Part shown: positions 18,355-27,514 of the stretch, one piece after another | Numbering within the stretch: position 1 is the stretch's first letter | Layout of the letters: every line of letters starts with the position of its first letter | DNA from: Flavobacteriaceae bacterium UBA3339 | GTDB lineage: Bacteria > Bacteroidota > Bacteroidia > Flavobacteriales > Flavobacteriaceae | Assembly (NCBI GenBank): GCA_002360925.1 | Contig: DERN01000011.1 | Coordinates: forward strand, 4,791 to 68,790 | DNA: 64,000 nucleotides | Reading direction: 5' to 3' | Position numbers and translations under genes: made by a program | Notes under the pieces: generated by a model | Told to the model about the DNA's origin: nothing | The model's database searches: none | Seen by the model: the letters and a program-made list of their open reading frames with translations, nothing else

Positions 18355-18837
18355 TTAAAAAAATCGGCTATGCCAACTTTCAGCAGCCGGAACTTCCCAA
18401 AAGTCTTCGAACTCTTCGATCGTATTCACTAAATTATTAAACACAATAGTATTAGCATTTACGGCTTTTTCTTTTGCCATTTTTTTGAAATCGATTAACG
18501 ATTTATGCGCAATAAATTCTCCTGTTTTGTATGTAACATTCATTTTATCTAACAAATCGACTTTAAATTTGCTTTCTAAATCTTGAATGACTTTTACTGA
18601 AGAATCGATTGAACATCCCGAAGCCGGATGATATTCTTGATCTACAGCTAAAATTACAAAACGATTGTATTTTATAATATAAGAAGCTCGTAAAGGTGTG
18701 CTGTGCGCAACCCAACCTTCAACAAACTCTTTAATAGTTTTATCTACTTCTGCCGTTTCTTCGTCGAATAATTTGCGATCGGATTGATAAATCCAGATGC
18801 GCGACGATTTTGGCATTTCTTCAAATGGAACAAACAT
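18355..18837 (-). CDS. Conserved Bacteroidota protein of unknown function
   Basis: A 160-residue soluble protein with no signal peptide. I recognise it only as a conserved flavobacterial companion of the Fe-S protein just upstream; it is sometimes labelled ABC transporter ATPase, but no Walker A or Walker B motif is present, so that name is not supported. Visible features are a tryptophan-rich start (RIWIYQSDRKL), ASYIIKYNRFVILAVDQ and a SGCSIDSSV segment. It begins 3 bp after the upstream Fe-S gene and is surely co-transcribed with it. Confidence 0.8.
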   Translation of the reverse strand: MFVPFEEMPKSSRIWIYQSDRKLFDEETAEVDKTIKEFVEGWVAHSTPLRASYIIKYNRFVILAVDQEYHPASGCSIDSSVKVIQDLESKFKVDLLDKMNVTYKTGEFIAHKSLIDFKKMAKEKAVNANTIVFNNLVNTIEEFEDFWEVPAAESWHSRFF

Positions 18838-18840
18838 AAT

Positions 18841-19635
18841 TTATAAATCTTGTGCGTTTGCAATTAATTCGGCTACATCTAAAACTTGAATTTCGCCTTC
18901 TTTATGATTGAATTTTACTCCGTCTGTCAACATGGTATTACAAAACGGACATCCTGCTGCTATAATATTTGGTTTTACTTCCAAAGCATCGTCTGTACGT
19001 TCCATATTAACATCTTTATTTCCTTTTTCGGGTTCTTTAAACATTTGCGCTCCACCTGCTCCACAACATAAACCGTTTTGTTTAGAACGTTTCATTTCAA
19101 CTAATTCAGCATCTAGTTTTTGAATTAATTCGCGCGGTGCTTCGTAAACTTTATTTGCACGTCCTAAATAACAAGGATCGTGAAATGTAATGCGTTTTCC
19201 TTTAAATTGTCCGCCTTCGATTGTTAATCTCCCTTCATCTAACAATGATTTTAAGAATTCGGTATGATGAACAACTTCATATTTTCCACCTAATTCCGGA
19301 TATTCATTTTTTAATGTATTAAAGCAATGTGGACAAGCTGTCACGATTTTTTTTACTTCATAAGCATCAAAAACCTGAATATTCATCATGGCTTGCATTT
19401 GAAATAAAAACTCGTTCCCCGATCTTTTTGCAGGATCTCCCGTGCAACTTTCTTCGGTTCCTAAAACAGCAAACTTAACATTTGCTTTGTTTAATATTTT
19501 TACAAAAGCTTTTGTAATTTTCTTTGCTCTATCGTCAAAACTTCCCGAACAACCTACCCAAAACAAAACCTCGGGCTGTTCTCCTTTGGCCATCATTTCG
19601 GCCATTGTTGGTACGTGTACTATATTTTCAGACAT
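18841..19635 (-). CDS. Fe-S oxidoreductase subunit with two CCG domains (HdrB/LutA-like)
   Basis: A 264-residue protein with paired cysteine-rich CCG motifs: ACPHCFNTLKNEYPELGG with HDPCYLGR in the middle and GLCCGAGGAQMF with GCPFCNTML in the C-terminal half. This is the pattern of heterodisulfide-reductase B, GlpC and LutA-type electron carriers. With the membrane Fe-S protein just upstream it probably forms a two-subunit respiratory-chain-linked oxidoreductase; donor and acceptor are unknown. It is the middle gene of a three-gene operon. Confidence 0.88.
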   Translation of the reverse strand: MSENIVHVPTMAEMMAKGEQPEVLFWVGCSGSFDDRAKKITKAFVKILNKANVKFAVLGTEESCTGDPAKRSGNEFLFQMQAMMNIQVFDAYEVKKIVTACPHCFNTLKNEYPELGGKYEVVHHTEFLKSLLDEGRLTIEGGQFKGKRITFHDPCYLGRANKVYEAPRELIQKLDAELVEMKRSKQNGLCCGAGGAQMFKEPEKGNKDVNMERTDDALEVKPNIIAAGCPFCNTMLTDGVKFNHKEGEIQVLDVAELIANAQDL

Positions 19636-19661
19636 TTCGATTCTAATTTAAATTCGTTGAA

Positions 19662-20996
19662 TTAATTTTCATCTTTCCAGTTTAAACGATCCATTTGGCT
19701 GTATTGCCAAGGCGCTCCGTTATTTTCGATATTCGACATCATAGAATTTAATTCCATTGGGGCAGCACTTTGCTCCATAACCAAATAACGACGCATATCC
19801 ATAATGATTGACAACGGACTGATATCGATTGGACATTCTTCTACACACGAATTACAAGTGTTACAAGCCCATAATTCTTCCGGTGTGATATAATCGTTCA
19901 ATAACGATTTTCCGTCTTCTACAAAAGTTCCTTTATTGGCATCGATATTTCGCCCAACTTCTTCTAAACGGTCGCGCGTTTTCATCATAATGGCACGAGG
20001 AGACAATTTTTTACCTGTAATATTTGCAGGACAAGCCGAAGTACAACGACCACATTCTGTACAAGAATAAGCGTTTAATAATTGCACTTTGTTTAAGTCC
20101 ATAACATCCGAAGCTCCAAATTTTGAAGGCGTGGCATTTTCATCGACTACTGGCGCTGCGAAAGGATCTGCATTTGGATCCATCATTAATTTTACTTCAT
20201 TCGTAACCGACTCTAAATTGTCGAATTGTCCCATTGGATTTAAATCGGCAAAATACGTATTCGGAAAAGCTAATAAAATGTGTAAGTGTTTAGAGAAATA
20301 CAAGTAGTTTAAGAAAGCTAACACCATAATAAAGTGTCCCCACCAACCTACTCGTTCTAAAATATGTAAACTTCCTTCGCTAAAAGATCCGAAAATAGCC
20401 GGACCGATATGCTGAGAAACGGCAAATCCAAAACTTCCTTGTCCTTCATAATGAGATTTCCCCATATTGAATAATACCTCATCGGCTCCGTTCATTGTGA
20501 AAATACAGAATACCAAGATCAATTCCATCATTAAAATTAAGTTCGCATCTTTTTTAGGCCAACCTAATAATTCTTTCATATTTAAACGCGGTAACTTTAA
20601 TAAATTACGACGCGATAAAAAGAAGATTGTTGCAGTTAAAGCGCCAACCGATAGAATTTCGATTAAACTAATCATGAACGTATAAAAACCACCTAATGAA
20701 TCTTTAAAAATTCGGTGCGTACCGAAAATTCCGTCGATAAAAATCTCGATCAATTCAATTTGTGTTATCATGAAAGCTACATAAATAGCCAAATGCAAAA
20801 GTGCCGGAACGGGTCTAGCAAACATTTTTTTCTGACCAAAAGCTACAAGTAACATATTTTTCCAGCGGTCTGCCGATCGATCTGTTCTATTTACAGATTG
20901 CCCCAACATAATGTTTCGATAAATCTTTTTTGCGTTTAGGGCAAAAAAACCGAAACCTACTGCTGTTAATGCTATGAAAATAATACTGCTTAACAT
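19662..20996 (-). CDS. Membrane 4Fe-4S oxidoreductase subunit
   Basis: A 444-residue protein with an N-terminal membrane part of about five hydrophobic helices (for example SSIIFIALTAVGFGFFAL and HFIMVLAFLNYLYFS, resembling the nitrate-reductase gamma fold). A C-terminal ferredoxin-like domain carries two 4Fe-4S motifs, CTECGRCTSACP and CNTCNSCVEECP. It is the first gene of the operon and probably transfers electrons between the quinone pool and the CCG-domain partner. The metabolic substrate is not evident from context. Confidence 0.88.
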   Translation of the reverse strand: MLSSIIFIALTAVGFGFFALNAKKIYRNIMLGQSVNRTDRSADRWKNMLLVAFGQKKMFARPVPALLHLAIYVAFMITQIELIEIFIDGIFGTHRIFKDSLGGFYTFMISLIEILSVGALTATIFFLSRRNLLKLPRLNMKELLGWPKKDANLILMMELILVFCIFTMNGADEVLFNMGKSHYEGQGSFGFAVSQHIGPAIFGSFSEGSLHILERVGWWGHFIMVLAFLNYLYFSKHLHILLAFPNTYFADLNPMGQFDNLESVTNEVKLMMDPNADPFAAPVVDENATPSKFGASDVMDLNKVQLLNAYSCTECGRCTSACPANITGKKLSPRAIMMKTRDRLEEVGRNIDANKGTFVEDGKSLLNDYITPEELWACNTCNSCVEECPIDISPLSIIMDMRRYLVMEQSAAPMELNSMMSNIENNGAPWQYSQMDRLNWKDEN

Positions 20997-21061
20997 TTAA
21001 ATTGGTGTAATGAATTAATTATTGTTGATTGTTTTGTACTTTTTGTTTTATTTTAACTTAT

Positions 21062-21137
21062 TATCATTTCGATAAAAAGAGGAATCCAATTATAATTAAA
21101 AGATTCATCATTCCACTTTGTTTCATTCTGAATGACA
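21062..21137. repeat. REP-like dispersed intergenic repeat, copy 2
   Basis: Related to the copy at 1239-1298: TATCATTTCGAT at the left, GAGGAATCC in the first half, AGATTC in the second and GAATGACA at the right. It lies in the gap between the mlaD-like and Fe-S operons, where no gene is seen. Confidence 0.55.
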
Positions 21138-21153
21138 AACCTTTTTATTTTGT

Positions 21154-22104
21154 TTAATTTTTAATTGGTTCGGAATACGGTTGTGTTGCTTTTCCGAAAA
21201 CCGAAATATTGATGTATCGTTTAGGATTCAATTTTACATCTTCTAACAATTGGTTCAATTCTTTCGTTGCGCCTTCTAAATTGTTATATAGTTGCTCTTC
21301 TTTCAACAATTTTCCCAAATTACCTTTTCCGCTGTCCATATCCTTCATCATTTGATCTAAACTACTTGCAGCGCTGTCGAACTTAGCTAAAATATCTTGT
21401 AGTTTTTCTAACTGAATTTTATCTAAACTTCCTGAAAATGCCGCTAAATTCTTAGACGTAGTATTAAAATCGTTTACAATATTGTTGATTTTACTTTCGT
21501 TTGTACTTACGATTCTATCAAATTTAGATGTAATTCCGTTTGCATTTTTCATTGTAGCATTTAACTCGGCAATTGCATCTTGTAAATTCTTTTGCGTTGT
21601 AGGATCTAATGTTTTGTTGATTGAACCTACTAAAATATTTACATTATGAAGAACCGAATCTAACTTTTGAATGATTGGATCTGCTTTTTCACCCAATCCG
21701 TCTAAAAGACCGCTCATATTTCCGCCTTCTAAAAAGTCTCCACTTTGAGCCAAAGTTGCTTCTTTATAGTTAATTTGCAAGGCAATTTGTTTTCCTCCGA
21801 TAAAACTTGGTGAATAAATTACAGCTTTAGAAGATTTGGGAATATCTACCGGATCGCTCATTAATAATTCTACCAATAAATTACCGTTTTCTTTTAATTT
21901 AATTTCGCTCACTTTCCCTACAACCAAACCATTAATAGTTACAGCCGAAGCTGTTGACAAACCTTCTACATTTGGATATTCTACATAGAATTTTCGGGTT
22001 GAACCGAATAAGTTTGTTCCGCTTAAAAAGGAAATTCCCCATATTAATAAAGCAATGGACACTAAGACCAAAATTGCCGTTTTTATCTCTTTAGTTACTT
22101 TCAA
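21154..22104 (-). CDS. MCE/MlaD-family substrate-binding protein
   Basis: A 316-residue protein with one N-terminal membrane anchor (AILVLVSIALLIWGISFLSG) and an MCE domain (FYVEYPNVEGLSTASAVTINGLVVGKV) at about 35-115. A long helical, coiled-coil-prone tail follows to about residue 290. MlaD-type proteins form rings in the periplasm and carry lipids between membranes with an ABC transporter; no MlaE or MlaF partner is in the window. It begins 23 bp after the upstream amidase gene and is probably expressed with it. Confidence 0.88.
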   Translation of the reverse strand: MKVTKEIKTAILVLVSIALLIWGISFLSGTNLFGSTRKFYVEYPNVEGLSTASAVTINGLVVGKVSEIKLKENGNLLVELLMSDPVDIPKSSKAVIYSPSFIGGKQIALQINYKEATLAQSGDFLEGGNMSGLLDGLGEKADPIIQKLDSVLHNVNILVGSINKTLDPTTQKNLQDAIAELNATMKNANGITSKFDRIVSTNESKINNIVNDFNTTSKNLAAFSGSLDKIQLEKLQDILAKFDSAASSLDQMMKDMDSGKGNLGKLLKEEQLYNNLEGATKELNQLLEDVKLNPKRYINISVFGKATQPYSEPIKN

Positions 22105-22127
22105 AACTTTTTGGATTTACTTAATTA

Positions 22128-23288
22128 TTATTTTAATGCGTCTTGAATACTTACTTTCTTTCCGTTTTTATAAGCAACTAAGAAAGCAGATGAATATCCT
22201 TTATTTTTTGCTACTTCCAAGGCTTTACGTGCATGGTCGTAATCGGTTGTTTCGTTGTAAAAATATTTATACATAGTTCCTTCTTTTAAAGAAGTTACAT
22301 TGTCTAATCCGTTGAAATTGCTTGGTTTTAATTCAAGACTTTTACCGCTTGCAGCAATCTGAACTCTAAATAAAACGCCTTCTTTTGTTACAACAGCTGG
22401 TTTAGAAGCATCGACAGAAGATGTTTTAGCTGGCTCAACCGGCTTTTCTTTAACTACAACTTCTTCAGCTTTTACGTCTGGTTTTCTTGTTTCAGGTTTT
22501 CTATTAGCCGGAATATTTTCGCTTGCAGAGTGGAACTGTTTTTTATAATCAATAATAGCGTTTGCTATTGATCGTGCCATTTCGTTTTTACCTTCTTCCG
22601 AATTTAAATACGCACCTTCTTCACTATTCGACAAAAAACCTAATTCAATCAAAACACTCGGCATAAAAGCTCCGTGCAAAACTAAGTAAGGTCCTTGTTT
22701 AACTCCTCGATTTCTTCTTTCAGCATCGTTTGTAAAACGGGTTTGTACTTTAGAAGCCAATTCTATACTTTGCGAAACATATTGCTCTTGCATTAAAGTC
22801 AAACCTATTAAAGATTCTGGACGACTTGGATCGTATCCAGCATAATTCACTTCATAATTATCTTCTAACGTAATAACAGCATTCTCCTTTTTTGCAACTT
22901 CTAAGTTCGAAGCATTTTTACTCATACCCATTACATACGTTTCGGTTCCTTGTGCCGCCGGAGCATTTGCAACAGCATTAGCGTGAATTGAAACAAAAAT
23001 ATCGGCTTTTTCTCGATTTGCAATTTGCGTACGCTCTCTTAACTCTAAAAAAACGTCTGTTTTTCTAGTATAAATAACATCAATATTCTTATCTTTTTTT
23101 AGTAAATCACCTACTTTTAAGGCTACATCTAAAACAATTTTCTTTTCTACGTAATTTCCTCTTGCAGCACCAAAGTCATGAGCTCCATGTCCGGGGTCTA
23201 AAACCACCTTAAAATTTTGCGCATAAACTGTTGATCCGAAACATATTAGGAAGATTCCTAAAGTAGTTCTAACTTTATTTATAAACAT
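22128..23288 (-). CDS. N-acetylmuramoyl-L-alanine amidase with C-terminal extension
   Basis: A 386-residue exported amidase_3 enzyme that cleaves the bond between MurNAc and L-Ala of the stem peptide. After a signal peptide comes VVLDPGHGAHDFGA (zinc His), then the second zinc Glu region ARGNYVEKKIVLDVA, ADIFVSIHANA (zinc His) and VLIELGFLSNSEEG with the catalytic Glu. Residues about 250-310 are a Pro/Lys/Glu-rich linker and the tail (VLFRVQIAASGKSLELKPSNF) resembles an SPOR-like peptidoglycan-binding domain. It is a tandem paralog of the gene at 23503-24267, which lacks the tail. Confidence 0.92.
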   Translation of the reverse strand: MFINKVRTTLGIFLICFGSTVYAQNFKVVLDPGHGAHDFGAARGNYVEKKIVLDVALKVGDLLKKDKNIDVIYTRKTDVFLELRERTQIANREKADIFVSIHANAVANAPAAQGTETYVMGMSKNASNLEVAKKENAVITLEDNYEVNYAGYDPSRPESLIGLTLMQEQYVSQSIELASKVQTRFTNDAERRNRGVKQGPYLVLHGAFMPSVLIELGFLSNSEEGAYLNSEEGKNEMARSIANAIIDYKKQFHSASENIPANRKPETRKPDVKAEEVVVKEKPVEPAKTSSVDASKPAVVTKEGVLFRVQIAASGKSLELKPSNFNGLDNVTSLKEGTMYKYFYNETTDYDHARKALEVAKNKGYSSAFLVAYKNGKKVSIQDALK

Positions 23289-23399
23289 AGCTTATTTTTA
23301 TATTTTCTATTCTTCTTCTAAAAGTCAAAATTAAAAAAAATATTAGCATGTTTGCTTTAAAAACAAACCTACACAGTTTACAAAAATAGTATATAAAAA

Positions 23400-23444
23400 T
23401 TGCAAACAAAAGTAATATAGGTCGTTTTTAATGTGAATAATGAA
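23400..23444 (+). pseudogene. Decayed remnant of the lptD 5' end
   Basis: Reading from the TTG at 23400 gives LQTKVI, a stop, then VVFN, closely parallel to the intact lptD beginning LRTKVVYIVFN at 24381. The roughly 100 bp upstream also align with the lptD upstream region (shared AATTAAAAAAAA-TATTAG and ACAAAA-TAG-ATATAAAAA-TTGC-like blocks). Similarity stops after about 15 codons. It looks like the broken edge of a tandem duplication that also copied the amidase gene. Confidence 0.7.
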
Positions 23445-23502
23445 AAATCGCTTCCAAGAAAACGATCGCCTAAAGTTTATAAAGAAATAAAATGGAAGTC
23501 AT

Positions 23503-24267
23503 TTATTGAACCGAATTGAACTTTTTATAATCGATAATAGCTTTTGCGATAGCCTGAGCCATTTCGTTTTTACCTTCTTCGGAATTTAAATAAGCGCCTT
23601 CCTCTTTGTTCGAAATAAAACCTAATTCAATTAAAATACTTGGCATAAGCGCACTGTGTAAAACCCAAAAAGGACCTTGTCTTACGCCACGATTATCTCT
23701 ATTTGCATCATTTGTAAAACGATTTTGAATTTTAGAAGCCAAATCAACACTTTGCGAAATAAACTGTTCTTGCATTAAGGTTAACCCTATTAAAGATTCG
23801 GGACGATTTGGATCGTATCCGGCATAATTTACCTGATAATTATCTTCTAACGTAATAACGGCATTTTCCTTTTTGGCAACTTCTAAGTTTGCCTCATTTT
23901 TACTAAGTCCCATAATGTACGTTTCGGCTCCGTAAGCTGAAGTATTTTTTGCAGCATTAATATGAATTGAAACAAAAACGTTTGCTTTTTCGCGGTTTGC
24001 AATTCTTGTTCGTTCTGCAACTTCGATAAAAACATCGGTTTTGCGAGTAAAAATTACTTTAATGTCTTTATCCTGTTTTAAAAGTTCGCCTACTTTTAAC
24101 GCAACATCTAAAACAATTCGTTTTTCTATGTAATTTCCGTATGAAGCTCCGGGATCTTTCCCACCATGACCGGGATCTAAAACTACTTTAAAATTTTGTG
24201 CATAAACACCTGATACCATACACATTAAAAAGATACTTAAAGCAGCTCTAAACTTATTTGTGAACAT
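23503..24267 (-). CDS. N-acetylmuramoyl-L-alanine amidase, short paralog
   Basis: A 254-residue exported amidase_3 protein, nearly colinear with the first 250 residues of the neighbouring amidase: signal peptide, VVLDPGHGGKDPGA, ANVFVSIHINAAKN and ILIELGFISNKEEGAYLNSEEGKNEMAQ. All zinc and catalytic positions are kept, so it should be active. It ends where the neighbour's linker and SPOR-like tail begin. Similarity extends into the promoter region, marking the pair as a fairly recent tandem duplication. It is divergent from lptD. Confidence 0.92.
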   Translation of the reverse strand: MFTNKFRAALSIFLMCMVSGVYAQNFKVVLDPGHGGKDPGASYGNYIEKRIVLDVALKVGELLKQDKDIKVIFTRKTDVFIEVAERTRIANREKANVFVSIHINAAKNTSAYGAETYIMGLSKNEANLEVAKKENAVITLEDNYQVNYAGYDPNRPESLIGLTLMQEQFISQSVDLASKIQNRFTNDANRDNRGVRQGPFWVLHSALMPSILIELGFISNKEEGAYLNSEEGKNEMAQAIAKAIIDYKKFNSVQ

Positions 24268-24380
24268 AGCGTATTTTATATTTTCGATTCTTATTTAAAA
24301 GTCCAAAATTAAAAAAAAATATTAGTAAGTTTGAAGTCTAAAAATCGAACCCACATTTTTACAAAATAGCATCTAAAAAA

Positions 24381-27065
24381 TTGCGTACAAAAGTAGTCTA
24401 TATCGTTTTTAATCTCATTTTGGTTCCTGCCGGAATATCGAAAGTTTCGGCTCAAGAATTCCCGCATGTAAACAAGCGTTTAAATATTGAATTAAAACAA
24501 GATAGCTTACCAAAAAGTCCGGCAAACAATGTGCTAAACGATACAATTAAGAAAGATAGTATCAAACCAAAAAAAGGTCAAAAGTTAGAATCTCCTATGT
24601 TTAGGAAAGCTAAAGATTACGAAAAACTAGACCAAAAAAACAAACGTGTTACATTATATAATGAAGCCGAATTTAAGTATCAGGATTACGAACTTACTGC
24701 CGGAATTATTATTTACGATTACGATAAAGAAGAAGTTTACGCGGGAAGAATAAAAGATTCTTTAGGAAATTTAGTGCAACGCCCCGTTTTTAAACAAGGA
24801 ACTCAAATTGTTGAACCAGATTCAATTCGATTTAACACTAAAACCAAAAAAGCGATTGTTTGGAATACCCGAACTACTTATAGCGATTTTAAAATTAAAG
24901 CCGAAAAATCGAAAAAGGTAAACGATTCGGTTTATTTTATGAAAGACATCATTTTCACAACAGCCGAAGATGTCGATCATCCCGAATATTATTTTAAAAC
25001 CCGAAAAGCAAAATTTGTTCCGGGCAAAAAAGTCGTAACCGGAGTTACCAATTTGGTTATCGAAGATGTTCCTACGCCAATTGGTTTGCCTTTTGCTTTT
25101 TTCCCGATGTCGCAAAAAGCGGTTTCAGGTTTTATTTTGCCAAGTTTTGGAGATACGAATCTTCGCGGATATTATTTACAAAATGGTGGATATTATTTGG
25201 CTTTAAGCGATAAAATTGATTTAACACTTTTAGGAGATTATTACACCAACGGAAGTTTTGCTTTAAACGCACAATCGCAATATCGTTCTCGATATAAATA
25301 CAACGGGAACTTTAATATTCGTTACGAAAATCTGATCGAAAGCCAGAAAGGTTTTCCTGATTACAGCAAAGGAACCATTTATAATATTCAATGGAGTCAT
25401 TCGCAAGATGCTAAAGCCAATCCGAATTCTCGTTTTTCGGCTTCGGTAAACTTAGGAAGTAGTAATTATTTCCGTAACTCGTTAAACACGCAGAATATTG
25501 GAGCTAATATGAACAACACCTTATCGTCTTCGGTAAGTTATTCCAGAACGCTTCAAACAGTTCCGCAGGTAAATTTTACGATTTCGGCAAATCACTCACA
25601 AAATACCAATACGCAACAAATCAACATGTCGTTGCCAAATATTCAGGCAAGTGTTGATCGTATTTATCCGTTTGCTCCAAAAAATGGAACCAAGAAAGGA
25701 ATAATTCAAAACATTAATTTACAATATAGTTTAAGCGGACGAAATCAATTTCAAACAACCGATTCATTGTTCTTTAAAAAAGAAATGTTCGACGAAATGA
25801 ACGCAGGAATTCAACATAGTATTCCTATTACAACGAATTTCAAATTGTTTAAATATTTCTCGGTTTCGTTAACAGGAAATTATTCCGAAACTTGGGTTTT
25901 CAATACAATTAATAAAGCATACAGTTTTGAAACAAATCGTCCTGAAGAAACTCGAGTAAACGGTTTTGACGCTTTTCGCGAATATAATTTCTCTGCGAAT
26001 TTAGGAACAACCATTTACGGAACATTCAACTTCAATAAGAATTCTAAAATTCAGGCAATTCGTCACGTAATGCGTCCTTCGGTTTCGTATACGTACACGC
26101 CAAGTTTTGATCAATATTACGATACTTATGCAATTGATGCTTTGGGAACAACGATGGAAGAATATACGCGTTTCCAAGGAACCATGTTTGGAACGCCAAA
26201 TCATATGATGTCGAATATGATGAACTTTTCATTAGGAAATAATTTCGAAGCAAAAGTTCGTGATGATAAATCGCAAACAGGCGAACCTAAAAAAGTAATG
26301 CTTTTAAACTCATTAAATTTTAGTGGTTCGTATAATTTTTCGGCAGATTCATTAAAATTAGCTCCGTTTAGAATGAGTGCAAACACCAATTTATTGAAAG
26401 ATAAATTACGTTTAAATTTAGGAGCCAGTTTAGATCCGCTTGCAATTGACAATGCAGGACATCGTATAGACAAATTCAATATTGCAAATGGCGGAAGTTT
26501 GCTTCGTTTAACAAGTGCCAACGTTACTTTAAATTATTCATTGGCAAGTACAGATCCTATTTTTGGTTCTAAAGGCGAAGAAAACGATTCGCAGAATAAG
26601 AATGTTCAAAACGGAGGTCGAGCAGATGATTTATTTGGACAATCGGTAGATTTAGCAGATCGACAAAAATCAATGTTTAATGAAGATGATCGCAAAAAAA
26701 CTACAAGCGAATTTTTCAATACCGAAATTCCTTGGGATTTAACTTTTGCTTGGAGCTTAACGTATAACAACGCTAAAAGAACTTCTGAAATCACAAACAA
26801 CTCTTTAATGGTTTCGGGAAATGTTACACTTTCTCCAGGTTGGATCGCAGGTTTTTCGACAGGTTACGATTTTAAAAATAAAGGAGTTACCTACACACAA
26901 TTGCGTTTTGAACGTGATTTAAAATCGTGGAGAATGGATTTTTCTTGGATTCCGAACGGATATTACAAACAATGGACGTTCTTTATCGGAATTAAATCAT
27001 CTATCTTACAAGATATTAAATACGAAAAACGTAATTCGGGCGAACGTCGTTTTAGAAACAGATAA
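24381..27065 (+). CDS. LptD-like outer-membrane assembly protein
   Basis: An 894-residue protein with a signal peptide-like start (VYIVFNLILVPAGISKVSA), an OstA/LptA-like N-terminal region (about 90-230: VTLYNEAEFKYQDYELTAG, FKTRKAKFVPGKKVVTG) and a long beta-barrel region ending in aromatic-rich strands. It matches Bacteroidota LptD, which inserts lipopolysaccharide in the outer leaflet. No ATG exists between the upstream in-frame stop near 24339 and the signal peptide, so the start is most likely the TTG at 24381. The end of ...GERRFRNR is followed 21 bp later by ridA. Confidence 0.88.
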   Translation: MRTKVVYIVFNLILVPAGISKVSAQEFPHVNKRLNIELKQDSLPKSPANNVLNDTIKKDSIKPKKGQKLESPMFRKAKDYEKLDQKNKRVTLYNEAEFKYQDYELTAGIIIYDYDKEEVYAGRIKDSLGNLVQRPVFKQGTQIVEPDSIRFNTKTKKAIVWNTRTTYSDFKIKAEKSKKVNDSVYFMKDIIFTTAEDVDHPEYYFKTRKAKFVPGKKVVTGVTNLVIEDVPTPIGLPFAFFPMSQKAVSGFILPSFGDTNLRGYYLQNGGYYLALSDKIDLTLLGDYYTNGSFALNAQSQYRSRYKYNGNFNIRYENLIESQKGFPDYSKGTIYNIQWSHSQDAKANPNSRFSASVNLGSSNYFRNSLNTQNIGANMNNTLSSSVSYSRTLQTVPQVNFTISANHSQNTNTQQINMSLPNIQASVDRIYPFAPKNGTKKGIIQNINLQYSLSGRNQFQTTDSLFFKKEMFDEMNAGIQHSIPITTNFKLFKYFSVSLTGNYSETWVFNTINKAYSFETNRPEETRVNGFDAFREYNFSANLGTTIYGTFNFNKNSKIQAIRHVMRPSVSYTYTPSFDQYYDTYAIDALGTTMEEYTRFQGTMFGTPNHMMSNMMNFSLGNNFEAKVRDDKSQTGEPKKVMLLNSLNFSGSYNFSADSLKLAPFRMSANTNLLKDKLRLNLGASLDPLAIDNAGHRIDKFNIANGGSLLRLTSANVTLNYSLASTDPIFGSKGEENDSQNKNVQNGGRADDLFGQSVDLADRQKSMFNEDDRKKTTSEFFNTEIPWDLTFAWSLTYNNAKRTSEITNNSLMVSGNVTLSPGWIAGFSTGYDFKNKGVTYTQLRFERDLKSWRMDFSWIPNGYYKQWTFFIGIKSSILQDIKYEKRNSGERRFRNR

Positions 27066-27086
27066 TCAATTTTTAATCACATAAAA

Positions 27087-27467
27087 ATGAAAAAAATAAT
27101 CAATTCAGCAAAAGCTCCGGCACCAATCGGACCTTATAATCATTCGATAATGGTTGGAGATTTACTATTTATTTCCGGACAAATTCCTTTTAATCAAGAA
27201 ACCGAAACGTTAATTACAAGCGGAATTCAAGATGAAACCAAACAAGTAATGCAAAACTTAAAATACATTATTGAAGAAGCTGGTTTAACTTTTGAACATG
27301 TTGTAAAAGCAACAATTTTTATCCGAGATATGGAAAACTTCGGTTTAATCAATGAAATCTACGGAAGCTATTTTAACACCGAAACTGCACCAGCCAGAGA
27401 ATGTGTTCAAGTTGAAAAACTACCACGTAACGTTAATATCGAAATCTCAATGATTTTACATAAATAA
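27087..27467 (+). CDS. ridA: RidA-family enamine/imine deaminase
   Basis: A 126-residue RidA (YjgF/YER057c/UK114) protein. Conserved text includes APAPIGPYNHS near the start, LLFISGQIPFN and the C-terminal TAPARECVQVEKLPRNVNIEISM with the catalytic-site Arg. RidA hydrolyses reactive 2-aminoacrylate and related enamines from PLP enzymes. It is cytoplasmic. It lies 21 bp after lptD and is closed by a strong terminator. Confidence 0.95.
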   Translation: MKKIINSAKAPAPIGPYNHSIMVGDLLFISGQIPFNQETETLITSGIQDETKQVMQNLKYIIEEAGLTFEHVVKATIFIRDMENFGLINEIYGSYFNTETAPARECVQVEKLPRNVNIEISMILHK

Positions 27468-27499
27468 AAAACCGAACTCAAATTGAGTTCGGTTTTTTT
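27466..27499. terminator. Bidirectional intrinsic terminator
   Basis: ACCGAACTCA pairs with TGAGTTCGGT, flanked by A and T runs, between the convergent ridA and the small membrane-protein gene. Confidence 0.9.
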
Positions 27500-27514
27500 A
27501 AACATTAAAAAATG

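Noticed and set aside
18355..18837. Naming this protein an ABC transporter ATPase
   Set aside because: No Walker A, Walker B or signature motif is present in its 160 residues.
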